Positions 7,550 to 14,402 of a DNA stretch of 14,775 nucleotides are shown piece after piece. The notes beneath the pieces are model-generated. The model did no database searches, was not told the origin of the DNA, and saw only the letters and a list, made by a program, of their open reading frames with translations. Origin of the DNA: an uncultured Oscillospiraceae bacterium (GTDB taxonomy: Bacteria > Bacillota > Clostridia > Oscillospirales > Acutalibacteraceae); assembly GCA_902461995.1 (NCBI GenBank), contig CABQAA010000015.1, forward strand, positions 1-14,775, given 5' to 3'. Position 1 is the first letter of the stretch. Each line of letters opens with the position of its first letter. Both the position numbers and the translations under genes were made by a program.

Positions 7550-7791
7550 CGAAATGAGGTGACGGATTTGAAACGGATCATGTTATGCGGTTTAACAATC
7601 TTATTTATGGTGACGGGAGTGTCCTGTACGATGACGTCAAAAGGTCCGAACACTTCAGCAACGGAAATCACCGAGCCCTCCTGGTTTTCCTCATCACAAA
7701 TGGAGGACCCCAATGCATTGGAAGATATATTGGCCCGTATAGACAATGAAACGCCTTATCAGGAGCTGATCACAAAGGAAATTGATGTACA
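7550..7791 (+). repeat. Direct repeat copy B (5' module of lipoprotein 3)
   Basis: This is the second copy of the 242-bp block at 5890-6131. Its left end still carries CGAAATGA, the last bases of the secreted protein gene as found before copy A. This suggests the block was copied from a locus directly downstream of such a gene. Confidence 0.95.
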
Positions 7792-8338
7792 GCGGTTTGT
7801 GCAAACGTATGACCCCAATCCGACAACCGCCATTACCAATCCTCCGCGGTTGATTACAGCGATGGATAACGCGTTCGGTATTGAATGTCTGCGCAAAACG
7901 GAAGCGGGTGCCCTGTACAGCGTACACAAGGTGAAGCAGGGCGGCCTGCTGTATGTGTTTTATCACACCACATCGGACGATAGAAAAGGCCAATATGTTA
8001 GTATTAAAAATTGGTACTATGTAAAAAAGAAGCTATGCTATGAGGATTTTTCATCGGTAGTCAAGGGAACATCTCTGAATAAAGTGAAGGATATTGACCC
8101 GGTTGCCAAGTTTTATGTAGATCGTGCATATCAGTATGACAAAGCAGGAAATGCATTGTCTTATCATTATTTGGAGGATGGTATTCTGTGTATCGGTTAT
8201 ACGAATGAAAACGGCAAATTCATAGTGGATGGGATGCGCATCTGGTCGGATTTTCACGTGGAAGAAGCAAACTATGAGGCTGCCAAGATCGAGCCATACG
8301 ACGGGCATATACTGCCGATTGACAGGATCGATTCGTGA
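7568..8338 (+). CDS. Lipoprotein paralogue 3, close copy of paralogue 1
   Basis: This is a 256-aa predicted lipoprotein, the same length as paralogue 1. The start TTG 7568 has AGGTGA 5 bp upstream, exactly as in paralogue 1. The in-frame ATG 7508 would translate the hairpin and is rejected. The signal peptide and the first ~75 residues are almost identical to paralogue 1 (lipobox GVSC, Cys20). The middle then diverges (QRFVQTYDPNPTTAITNPPR instead of HLFMQKYDPN), after which the core resumes: LRKTEAGALYSVHKVKQGG, DFSSVVKGTSLNKVKDIDP, HYLEDGILCIGY, YDGHILPIDRIDS. The conserved frame with a variable middle is the pattern expected of diversifying specificity proteins. It is the last gene of the array. 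No clear terminator follows on this strand. Function is unknown, and the immunity role is inferred from position. Confidence 0.83.
   Translation: MKRIMLCGLTILFMVTGVSCTMTSKGPNTSATEITEPSWFSSSQMEDPNALEDILARIDNETPYQELITKEIDVQRFVQTYDPNPTTAITNPPRLITAMDNAFGIECLRKTEAGALYSVHKVKQGGLLYVFYHTTSDDRKGQYVSIKNWYYVKKKLCYEDFSSVVKGTSLNKVKDIDPVAKFYVDRAYQYDKAGNALSYHYLEDGILCIGYTNENGKFIVDGMRIWSDFHVEEANYEAAKIEPYDGHILPIDRIDS
8297..8336 (+). repeat. 3' tail repeat, copy 3 of 3
   Basis: The 40 bases are identical to 6637-6676 and 7446-7485. Unlike the other two copies, this one is not followed by the CCGCATATGG hairpin. Confidence 0.95.
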
Positions 8339-8389
8339 TTAAAGGTGTTTACGCTGGACTTTTGAATGTCATCCCCAGATAAAAGAAAA

Positions 8390-8437
8390 CCGCTGCCGGA
8401 CGGAGTGTATCCCGTACGATAGCGGTTCCGGCAGCGG
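8390..8437. other. Long-loop inverted repeat in the lipoprotein-secG gap
   Basis: CCGCTGCCGGA (8390-8400) and TCCGGCAGCGG (8427-8437) form a perfect 11-bp stem around 26 bases. ACCGCT (8389-8394) could instead pair with AGCGGT (8421-8426), giving an alternative fold. The + strand has no T-run, but read on the - strand the stem is followed by TTTTCTTTTAT, so it may be a minus-direction terminator. Elsewhere in the gap 8339-8561 I see no gene. Confidence 0.6.
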
Positions 8438-8561
8438 ATACGGCAAACGCAAGATTGACATGTATCTGTGCCGAACATAGCTTGCCCAGTTTTTCGGATA
8501 TTCATGCGCGCAGACATCAAAAGCCATAAAATTTTAAAAAAAAGAAATGGCAAGAAACCCC

Positions 8562-8590
8562 TTGCGTTTCATGACAATCTGTGGTAGTAT
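8562..8590 (+). promoter_or_regulatory. Probable secG promoter
   Basis: TTGCGT (8562-8567) and TAGTAT (8585-8590) are spaced by 17 bp, upstream of the AGGAGGA ribosome-binding site (8620-8626). The match to consensus is moderate, but its position just before an independent gene is right. Confidence 0.55.
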
Positions 8591-8634
8591 ATATCGGTAC
8601 TCTTGTGTCACAATAACCGAGGAGGACTAGAACC

Positions 8635-8880
8635 ATGAGCGTTTGGCAATATATTATCGGAGCGGTGCTGATCGTTTTTTCGTTGCTCATTATCGCCATT
8701 GTGCTGTTGCAGGAAGGCCGTCAGGCCAATCTGGGAGCCATTGCCGGAGCGGCGGATTCCTTTATGGAAAAAGGCAAGGCTCGGACCTTGGATGCAGTGT
8801 TGGCCAAGTGGACGAAATATATTGCCTTCACCTTCTTTATCTTGGTGTTCGTCGCCATGCTGCTGACGAAGTTTCTGTAA
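8635..8880 (+). CDS. secG: Preprotein translocase subunit SecG
   Basis: This 81-aa protein is of normal SecG length. SecG is the small auxiliary subunit of the SecYEG channel and assists SecA-driven protein export across the cytoplasmic membrane. The two membrane segments are visible (about residues 5-25 and 58-79), with the family's LLQEGRQANLGAIAGAADSF loop after the first helix, a variant of the conserved LLQxGKGxGLxxAxxGG segment. ATG 8635 has an excellent AGGAGGA site 8 bp upstream. It has its own probable promoter and is followed by a strong terminator before rnr, the usual Bacillota neighbour. It would serve export of the secreted proteins and lipoproteins in this window like all Sec substrates, with no specific link implied. 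Confidence 0.96.
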   Translation: MSVWQYIIGAVLIVFSLLIIAIVLLQEGRQANLGAIAGAADSFMEKGKARTLDAVLAKWTKYIAFTFFILVFVAMLLTKFL

Positions 8881-8898
8881 AATAGGAAAGATGATCGG

Positions 8899-8928
8899 CG
8901 CCTCGCTCTTTTGAGCGAGGCGTTTTTT
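8899..8928 (+). terminator. Rho-independent terminator after secG
   Basis: A perfect 10-bp stem (CGCCTCGCTC at 8899-8908, GAGCGAGGCG at 8913-8922) with a TTTT loop is followed by six T. It implies that rnr needs read-through or its own promoter. Confidence 0.95.
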
Positions 8929-8934
8929 CAAAAA

Positions 8935-8947
8935 GGTATATTATACC
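8935..8947. promoter_or_regulatory. Short palindrome upstream of rnr
   Basis: GGTATA-T-TATACC is a perfect 13-bp palindrome between the secG terminator and the rnr start. It contains TATATT/TATTAT, so it could hold a -10 box, but no convincing -35 is placed in front of it. It may be an operator or coincidence. Confidence 0.3.
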
Positions 8948-8978
8948 GCCCGAGGGGCTGGAGGATGGTGACAAGATC

Positions 8979-11153
8979 ATGAGCCGACAACAAGGAAAAA
9001 AACAGACAGGCGCCAGCCGGCGTTTGATGAAATCAGGGACAACATCACATCAGGCGGATTTGAAGGAACGCCTGATGCGCAAACTCAGTCAACGAAAAAA
9101 AGGGTTGACGGCGGACATGCTGGCGGGCGAACTGCGGATCCGAAAGGATGATCGACCGGCTTTGCTTGCCCTTTTGTCTAAGCTTGAACACCAGGGAGAC
9201 TTGGAAAAAAGCAAAAAGGGCAAATATCGGCTTCCTAAAACAGCCGGCTGCGTACAGGGGCGTCTGCTGTCGCTCTCCCGCGGATTCGGATTTGCCAAAC
9301 TGGCGGAAGGACAGGATTGCTTTATAGCCGGACGGAATCTTGGCGGTGCTCTGCCGGGAGATACCGTTCTGATTCGTCTGGGAAGCTTTGATGAGCGGGG
9401 GCCCCAAGGCGCGATTGTCGAAATTGTGGAGGAAGGCAGCCGGCTTTTCAGCGGTCGGTTGGTACAGGAAGAAGGCGGGTATGCGGTTCAGGCGGATGCC
9501 TCCATCCGGTTTCCTGTTCCGGTAAAGCGATCGACATTGGGCGGGGCCGCAGCGGGGGACAAGGTGCGCTTTTCTCTTTTCTATTCGTCCAAAGGCGAAC
9601 TGACAGCCCGCATAGAAACCCTATATGGCAGTGCCGATTCGGCACTGGTGTGCGCGGATGCCATTGTGGACAGTATGGGGATTCCGAGCGAATTTCCTGC
9701 CGCTGTTCTGGCGAATGCGGAAGCCCTGCAGGTCAGGGGGATCCCCGAAGAGGAAAGACGGAACCGGGAGGATCTCAGAGAATGGCCGATATTCACCATC
9801 GACGGCCGGGATGCCAAAGATTTGGATGATGCAGTTTCACTGGAGAAAACCGGAAACGGCTGGCGGCTCGGCGTGCATATTGCGGATGTGTCTCATTATG
9901 TCACGGCTGGATCTCCGCTGGACCGGGAAGCTTTGGAGCGGGGGACGTCGGTATATTTTGCCGACCGGGTCATTCCCATGCTGCCGGAAGCGCTCTCGAA
10001 TGGTCTGTGTTCGCTGAATGCCGGAGAGGATAAGCTTACCCTCTCCGCCCTTTTGACTCTGGATGAGCAGGGCGAATGCCGCGATTTTCGATTGGTGAAA
10101 TCCATTATCCGTTCAAAAGTGCGTGGCGTGTACAGCGAAATCAACGATCTTTTTCAACAGACGGCGACGGCGGAGATCCAGGAGAAATATCGCCCGGTTT
10201 GGCCGTCCCTCGAGGCGATGCGCCAGATGGCCCAAAAACTGCGCGAAGCTGCCGAGACGCGAGGCACCGTGGATTTAATCAGTGCGGAAGCCCAATTTAC
10301 CCTGGACGATGAGGGGCATCCGCTGCTGATTCAGCCGCGTATTACCGGAGAAGCCGAGGGGATGATCGAACAGTTCATGATTGCGGCCAATGTAGCGGTT
10401 GCGGCCTTTGCCAGACAAAAAAAGCTGCCGTTTGTGTATCGGGTGCATGAGCAGCCAAACGCGGAAAAATTGGAAATTTTGGCGGATTTGGCCAAATCCC
10501 TAGGGCTGAAAACGTGTTTGCCGGAATCCGATATTCCACAGATGAAGCTGCGGACATTGATGGAAGAGGCCCGTGACACCCCCTATGCGAGGCTCATATC
10601 CAACCGTCTTCTCCGATCAATGGCGAAAGCGTTTTACAGCCACAATCCGCTCGGGCATTATGGATTGGCGCTGGCCGATTACTGCCACTTCACCTCTCCC
10701 ATCCGCCGCTATCCCGATTTGGCGATTCATCGGATTTTGTCGGACGTTCTGGCATCCACGCCGCGCGCGGTTCTTTTTAAACGATATGAAGGCTTTGTGT
10801 CGGCCGCCGCCGACCAATCCTCGGCTTGTGAAATCCGGGCGATGACGGCGGAACGGCAATGTGAAGATTGTTATAAGGCCGAGTATATGGCGGGATATTT
10901 AGGCAAGATCTTCACGGGAGTAATCAGTTCCGTAACCGAATTCGGGGTTTATGTAGAACTGCCGAATACGGTGGAAGGACTGGTCCGCGCCGAGCTGCTC
11001 AGCGAAGCTATGGGAATGCCGCTGTCCTATGATGATGTGGCCTCTCTTTGCGATCCGACTGGAAAACGCCGGTTTACAGTGGGGGACAGCCTGACCATAC
11101 AAGTGGCCTCTTGTGATATATCGGCTGGATTTATCAATTTTGTGCCGGCCTAG
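8979..11153 (+). CDS. rnr: Ribonuclease R
   Basis: This 724-aa processive 3'-5' exoribonuclease of the RNB (RNase II/R) family degrades structured RNA, including in quality control. Domains in order: an N-terminal winged helix (about residues 18-78), cold-shock/OB modules (first near 94-130, GRLLSLSRGFGFA), the RNB catalytic domain (about 255-590) and a C-terminal S1 domain (642-724). The metal-binding aspartates are intact in FTIDGRDAKDLDDAVS (Asp275, 281, 283, 284, with the same spacing as E. coli Asp272, 278, 280, 281). HYGLALADYCHFTSPIRRYP (from residue 560) is the other family signature. The basic C-terminal tail common in other RNase R proteins is absent. ATG 8979 is preceded by GGAGG at 8960-8964 and GGTGA at 8968-8972. 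secG is upstream as usual, but smpB does not follow. Instead a convergent gene shares the terminator. Confidence 0.96.
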   Translation: MSRQQGKKQTGASRRLMKSGTTSHQADLKERLMRKLSQRKKGLTADMLAGELRIRKDDRPALLALLSKLEHQGDLEKSKKGKYRLPKTAGCVQGRLLSLSRGFGFAKLAEGQDCFIAGRNLGGALPGDTVLIRLGSFDERGPQGAIVEIVEEGSRLFSGRLVQEEGGYAVQADASIRFPVPVKRSTLGGAAAGDKVRFSLFYSSKGELTARIETLYGSADSALVCADAIVDSMGIPSEFPAAVLANAEALQVRGIPEEERRNREDLREWPIFTIDGRDAKDLDDAVSLEKTGNGWRLGVHIADVSHYVTAGSPLDREALERGTSVYFADRVIPMLPEALSNGLCSLNAGEDKLTLSALLTLDEQGECRDFRLVKSIIRSKVRGVYSEINDLFQQTATAEIQEKYRPVWPSLEAMRQMAQKLREAAETRGTVDLISAEAQFTLDDEGHPLLIQPRITGEAEGMIEQFMIAANVAVAAFARQKKLPFVYRVHEQPNAEKLEILADLAKSLGLKTCLPESDIPQMKLRTLMEEARDTPYARLISNRLLRSMAKAFYSHNPLGHYGLALADYCHFTSPIRRYPDLAIHRILSDVLASTPRAVLFKRYEGFVSAAADQSSACEIRAMTAERQCEDCYKAEYMAGYLGKIFTGVISSVTEFGVYVELPNTVEGLVRAELLSEAMGMPLSYDDVASLCDPTGKRRFTVGDSLTIQVASCDISAGFINFVPA

Positions 11154-11166
11154 GCAATATGAGAAA

Positions 11167-11206
11167 GCCGCCCCTGCGTTGAACGCAGGGGCGGCCGATT
11201 TTTATT
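11167..11206 (+). terminator. Terminator between convergent rnr and hypothetical gene
   Basis: GCCGCCCCTGCG (11167-11178) and CGCAGGGGCGGC (11184-11195) form a perfect 12-bp stem with a TTGAA loop, followed by CGATTTTTATT. The T-run overlaps the last codon region of the minus-strand gene. On the minus strand the stem is followed only by TTTCTC, so it may work weakly in that direction too. Confidence 0.9.
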
Positions 11207-11837
11207 CAAAAGAGGTGGACAAACTCTGAATGATCCGAACCCGTTTATCCATCGCGATCCGGTGTATCTGTTGTTTAGTCAGCTCTGCCTCAATATAGGC
11301 CGTGATACCGAGACCGGCTTTCCAGCCTTGAGTTTTAATCTGCGGCAGCCGCAGGGCATAATGCCGTTTACCCCCGATGCGATGACGTTTGCATAAGGTG
11401 TCCAGATCCAGCCCAATATATTCACCGACTCTCATGTAAATGGGAAACGTTTTGTCGTATATGTTTTTCCATTCCGTGTGAGACATCGGGCTTTCCCACT
11501 GATGAGTGGCCAACGGGACAAAATCCTCTCCCTCTGGAAGATCATAACCATCCAACAAGGTAATGAGTTCAATTTCGCGATACAGTTCGTGATTGGAGGC
11601 CCAGTTCGTCGTGTTGTCGAGTACGGTACAGACACGGACAACTTTCGTATCGTAGGCTCCCATCTCATTCAGATCGGCCGCCAATGCAGGATCGATACAA
11701 TGGCGAATCTTTGCAGAGCGGCCGGGAGAACGTTTGACAGTCTGTACAGCTGTCTTCAGGCCAAGTTCATTGGTTCTGGCCTTTTCCAATACGAGGGGCG
11801 CCGACGAATCGATGCGAAGCGTCCGTTCTGCGATCAT
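11202..11837 (-). CDS. Hypothetical cytosolic protein, 211 aa
   Basis: I do not recognise this protein. The start is ATG 11837 (MIAERTLRID), with AGAGGAGG 7 bp upstream. The longer in-frame TTG 11858 would place the ribosome-binding site inside the coding region. There is no signal peptide or membrane segment, so it is probably cytosolic. It is mixed in composition, with several aromatic clusters (HQWESPMSHTEWKNIYDK near residue 115) and a basic C-terminal part (CKRHRIGGKRHYALRLPQIK, then TKQQIHRIAMDKRVRIIQSL). That could suit nucleic-acid binding, but no known motif is visible. It is convergent with rnr and separated by a gap of about 430 bp from the S8 protease gene upstream, so it is probably its own transcription unit. 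The good ribosome-binding site and full-length open frame support a real gene. Confidence 0.75.
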   Translation of the reverse strand: MIAERTLRIDSSAPLVLEKARTNELGLKTAVQTVKRSPGRSAKIRHCIDPALAADLNEMGAYDTKVVRVCTVLDNTTNWASNHELYREIELITLLDGYDLPEGEDFVPLATHQWESPMSHTEWKNIYDKTFPIYMRVGEYIGLDLDTLCKRHRIGGKRHYALRLPQIKTQGWKAGLGITAYIEAELTKQQIHRIAMDKRVRIIQSLSTSFE

Positions 11838-12270
11838 GTCATATCCTCCTCTTAACAAACGTCATTTTTCAGCTGCGGAATTTCGAACGCAAACATCGAT
11901 GCGTTCAGGCAGACAGGTTATGGAGATTCGCTACATCATCCGCCGACATGGAATCCGTCACTGTGTGTTTCCGTTAACGAGACGTTTCTTAAGCCGCACC
12001 TTAAAGAAATCGCCGAAGGACAAATTGCAAACCCCTTGCCGTTCCGGTTTGCCGGGATCCCCGCGGGAGTGCCCTTGATTTGTTCTTTTACGGAAATCAA
12101 CATCTCCATAACCTGTTCCCGAACCCAGGAATGTTTTTCATTCCGCTCTTTATTCGTTTTGTGTCGAAAAAACACTGATGAATTTTTTGGAAAAAACAAA
12201 AAACATATAACTTTAGACATGACACCAAAAATTTGAGTTAGAAATCGTGAAAATAAGCGAACAAATAAAG
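11838..12270. other. 433-bp gap, no convincing gene
   Basis: The only sizeable frame is a 94-codon minus-strand ORF (12220-11936). It begins MSKVICFLFF and has Lys/Arg-rich and low-complexity character, with no ribosome-binding site seen. The plus-strand frames are shadows. A small inverted repeat (GAACGC 11885-11890, GCGTTC 11901-11906) flanks ATCGAT. I find no clear promoter for the 211-aa gene. The stretch may be a decayed gene or an untranslated leader. Confidence 0.4.
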
Positions 12271-12303
12271 AAAAAGCAGCCGCTGTTCAGGCGGCTGCTT
12301 TTT
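12271..12303 (-). terminator. Bidirectional terminator after the S8 protease gene
   Basis: AAAAAGCAGCCGC (12271-12283) and GCGGCTGCTTTTT (12291-12303) form a perfect 13-bp stem with a 7-base loop. Symmetric A and T runs let it work on both strands. On the minus strand it lies 16 bp after the protease stop codon. Confidence 0.95.
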
Positions 12304-12319
12304 TTAAGTAAGGATTCGC

Positions 12320-14242
12320 TTAATACCCGCTCCAAGATACGCCAAAATAGCCGTTGTATCCGAAATTAGCAACCTGGCTAACCTCAATGCGGAAGGTGTT
12401 GGCTCCTAAGGTCGGGAAGCCGACACGTTCGAAGTTTCGGCCGGCTCCTTCTGTACTGCTCTTGACGAGTTCACCAGTGGAGTTGTTGTATACCCGCAGA
12501 TCCAGATCGGGCGGATAACTGTAGATCGTGCTGGGGGTACCCGTATGGTCACTGGAAGAGAACTTCGCGTAGTTCAAAAAGGCAAGACCCACCCAGTAAT
12601 AACTGGAGCCGGCAGGAGTCGAGAAGGTATAGGTATAGGTGGTGCTGCTGCCGGTGGTATAATTGTATCTCACCTGGCCGTTATAGGCCGCCTCCCAGGA
12701 TTTTTTGGCATCCACGTTTCCGGCACCCCACGTCCGCCAGCCGAGGCTGTTGGGAAAGAAATAATTTTCATTGCAGGAGTTGACCAGCGCGGCCTTGAGC
12801 GCATCCTGGCGGAATTTCAAACTCGAGTTAGCCTGGCACATATAAACGACGATGCCGGTGACATAGGGTGCGGCAAAGCTGGTGCCGCTGGGATTGACAT
12901 AGGTATCGCCGATGTACATGCTGATATCCACGCCGGGTGCCATGACGTCCGGTTTGTAAGCGACGCCCGAGGGGGGATCCATATTGTAGGAGGACCAGGA
13001 GGGAATGGTGTACTGGGACGGCGCGTGTCCGCCCTCGGGATTAAACGCCCCCACCGTGATCGCATTAAATGCCATGGAAGAGGACATGACACCGGATGAA
13101 CCGGAATTGCCAACCGCACATACGAGGTGTATGTCGTGGTTAAAGGCGATATGATCGAGCCATTTGGCTGAGAAGCTGTAGGTGTTGTACGCGTAACTGC
13201 CGAGTCCGGCGCTGATATTGATGACGTTGACGCCCTGCGACAGCAGCCATTCGGTGTTGGTGATATAGTCTCCTACATAGGCGGCATAATAGGTCGCGTT
13301 CGGCGCCATGGTCATGACGATCTTGGTCACTTCTTTGGCGTGCATACATTCGTCATAATTGGATGTGCCGCCGGACTTGACCGTGATGGAGGAGGGAAGC
13401 CCGGTGGTGTCGTAAATGTAGCCGTCCAAGATCCCGACCTTGATGCCGCCGCCTTTATAGTTTTTGGTATCGCGGACATAATCGGCGTACATGCAGAGGA
13501 CGCCGTTGTCCAGACCCAGGATGGAGGAAGCCGCGGCCGCAGTGCCATTCGGCTCGGCATTGGGGGCTTCCCCGGCTTCTTCGTCCGACGCATCGGAGGA
13601 GGGATGGGAGATCGTGCGTTCGTCGGCGAGAGCGGCGCCGTCCTCGTAGAGATCGAGATAGGTGACTTCGCTGTACCCGGCCAGGCTGTAAGCCTCACTC
13701 TGGGACACATTGGCCAGAATCAGAGGGGAATACTGGCTGATGTAGAGAATATCCTCTTCCGCGAAATGCGCAGCCGCATAGGTCTCGTTTTGTTCGGCGT
13801 ATAAGGTACGCGCTTCCAGGCGTTTGGCCTCTATGTACGCCTGTACGGTGTTGTCTTCGTCATCGGAAGGTTCGTTGTCCGCCAGCGGCATGGTCGCAGA
13901 CGCCTGGACATTGGTCAGAGGCGCCGAGAGGGCCGCCGCGTCCAGCAGGCCGGAGCTCTGCGCCGCCGCCGCTTTGGCCGGGGTGAAATCCACATCCTCC
14001 AGCCACACGGCGGCAGGCACCTTTACTGTATCGGAGGTGCCGGACGCACGATTCGCCATACTGCGGGCTTGGGGAGCGGCCTGCTGAAACGCCTCCAGCA
14101 GCAGGGGCGAAATTTTTGCCGCATCGTTTGTCCCCGATCCCGAGTCCTGCGCGAGAGCCGCAAACTGGAACAAAAACACCGTCAAAATACCGAGGCACAG
14201 TCCTTTCCGCGCCCGCTTGGTCCACCTTTTCATCCACTTCAT
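12320..14242 (-). CDS. Secreted S8 (subtilisin-like) serine protease
   Basis: This is a 640-aa secreted protease (numbering from ATG 14242). GTG 14251 is an alternative, because AAGGGG at about 14257-14262 sits very close to it. The signal peptide has a basic head (MKWMKRWTKRARK) and the core GLCLGILTVFLFQFAALAQ. An Ala-rich and acidic propeptide-like region runs to about residue 245 and contains LILANVSQSEAYSLAGYSEV, resembling a subtilase prodomain strand-helix element. The catalytic triad is present: Asp273 (VGILDGY), His301 (MHAKEVTKIV, a variant of HGTHVAG) and Ser455 (GTSFAAPYVTGI), with the oxyanion Asn379 (AVGNSGSSG). A C-terminal beta-sandwich (about 522-640, DLDLRVYNNSTGELV) resembles the PPC/P-domain of secreted subtilases. 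No wall anchor is seen. A terminator follows. It probably digests external protein or processes a surface protein. Confidence 0.93.
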   Translation of the reverse strand: MKWMKRWTKRARKGLCLGILTVFLFQFAALAQDSGSGTNDAAKISPLLLEAFQQAAPQARSMANRASGTSDTVKVPAAVWLEDVDFTPAKAAAAQSSGLLDAAALSAPLTNVQASATMPLADNEPSDDEDNTVQAYIEAKRLEARTLYAEQNETYAAAHFAEEDILYISQYSPLILANVSQSEAYSLAGYSEVTYLDLYEDGAALADERTISHPSSDASDEEAGEAPNAEPNGTAAAASSILGLDNGVLCMYADYVRDTKNYKGGGIKVGILDGYIYDTTGLPSSITVKSGGTSNYDECMHAKEVTKIVMTMAPNATYYAAYVGDYITNTEWLLSQGVNVINISAGLGSYAYNTYSFSAKWLDHIAFNHDIHLVCAVGNSGSSGVMSSSMAFNAITVGAFNPEGGHAPSQYTIPSWSSYNMDPPSGVAYKPDVMAPGVDISMYIGDTYVNPSGTSFAAPYVTGIVVYMCQANSSLKFRQDALKAALVNSCNENYFFPNSLGWRTWGAGNVDAKKSWEAAYNGQVRYNYTTGSSTTYTYTFSTPAGSSYYWVGLAFLNYAKFSSSDHTGTPSTIYSYPPDLDLRVYNNSTGELVKSSTEGAGRNFERVGFPTLGANTFRIEVSQVANFGYNGYFGVSWSGY

Positions 14243-14291
14243 TTTCTTCACAAGTCCCCTTTCTTTTTTCCCATATCCCAATCCGACCGTG

Positions 14292-14300
14292 CTACAACAT
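14292..14300 (-). promoter_or_regulatory. Minimal two-codon leader ORF (AUG UUG UAG) with strong ribosome-binding site
   Basis: On the minus strand AAAAGGAGGT (14317-14308) is followed after 7 bases by ATG TTG TAG (14300-14292), 49 bp before the protease start and out of frame with it. This is the best ribosome-binding site in the region, yet it opens only Met-Leu-stop. It could be a ribosome-stalling or standby leader element, or a chance remnant of an older start. Confidence 0.4.
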
Positions 14301-14322
14301 GAAACAGACCTCCTTTTATAAA

Positions 14323-14351
14323 CTTATATAGAAACACCAAACGCACCACAA
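14323..14351 (-). promoter_or_regulatory. Probable promoter of the S8 protease gene
   Basis: On the minus strand TTGTGG (14351-14346) and TATAAG (14328-14323) are spaced by 17 bp. Transcription would start near 14316, at the AAAAGGAGGT sequence of the mini-ORF. Confidence 0.5.
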
Positions 14352-14374
14352 GCCGGCACGTTTCCGTACCGGCT
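14351..14374 (-). terminator. Hairpin with GAAA tetraloop between the two minus-strand secreted genes
   Basis: AGCCGGTACG-GAAA-CGTGCCGGCT on the minus strand (14374-14351) makes a 10-bp stem (one G-U) capped by a GNRA tetraloop, 29 bp after the upstream stop codon. The following bases (TGTGGTGCGTTTGG) are only weakly T-rich, so termination may be partial. Confidence 0.55.
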
Positions 14375-14402
14375 CATGGCTGTCGAGTGTTTCTGTCTCA
14401 TA

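Noticed and set aside
11936..12220. 94-codon minus-strand ORF in the gap before the S8 protease gene
   Set aside because: No ribosome-binding site, low-complexity content and no recognisable motif. Kept only as a note in the gap entry.
12545..13099. 184-codon plus-strand ORF opposite the S8 protease
   Set aside because: It is antisense to the catalytic domain with its intact triad. The Gly/His/Ile-rich translation is typical of a shadow frame.
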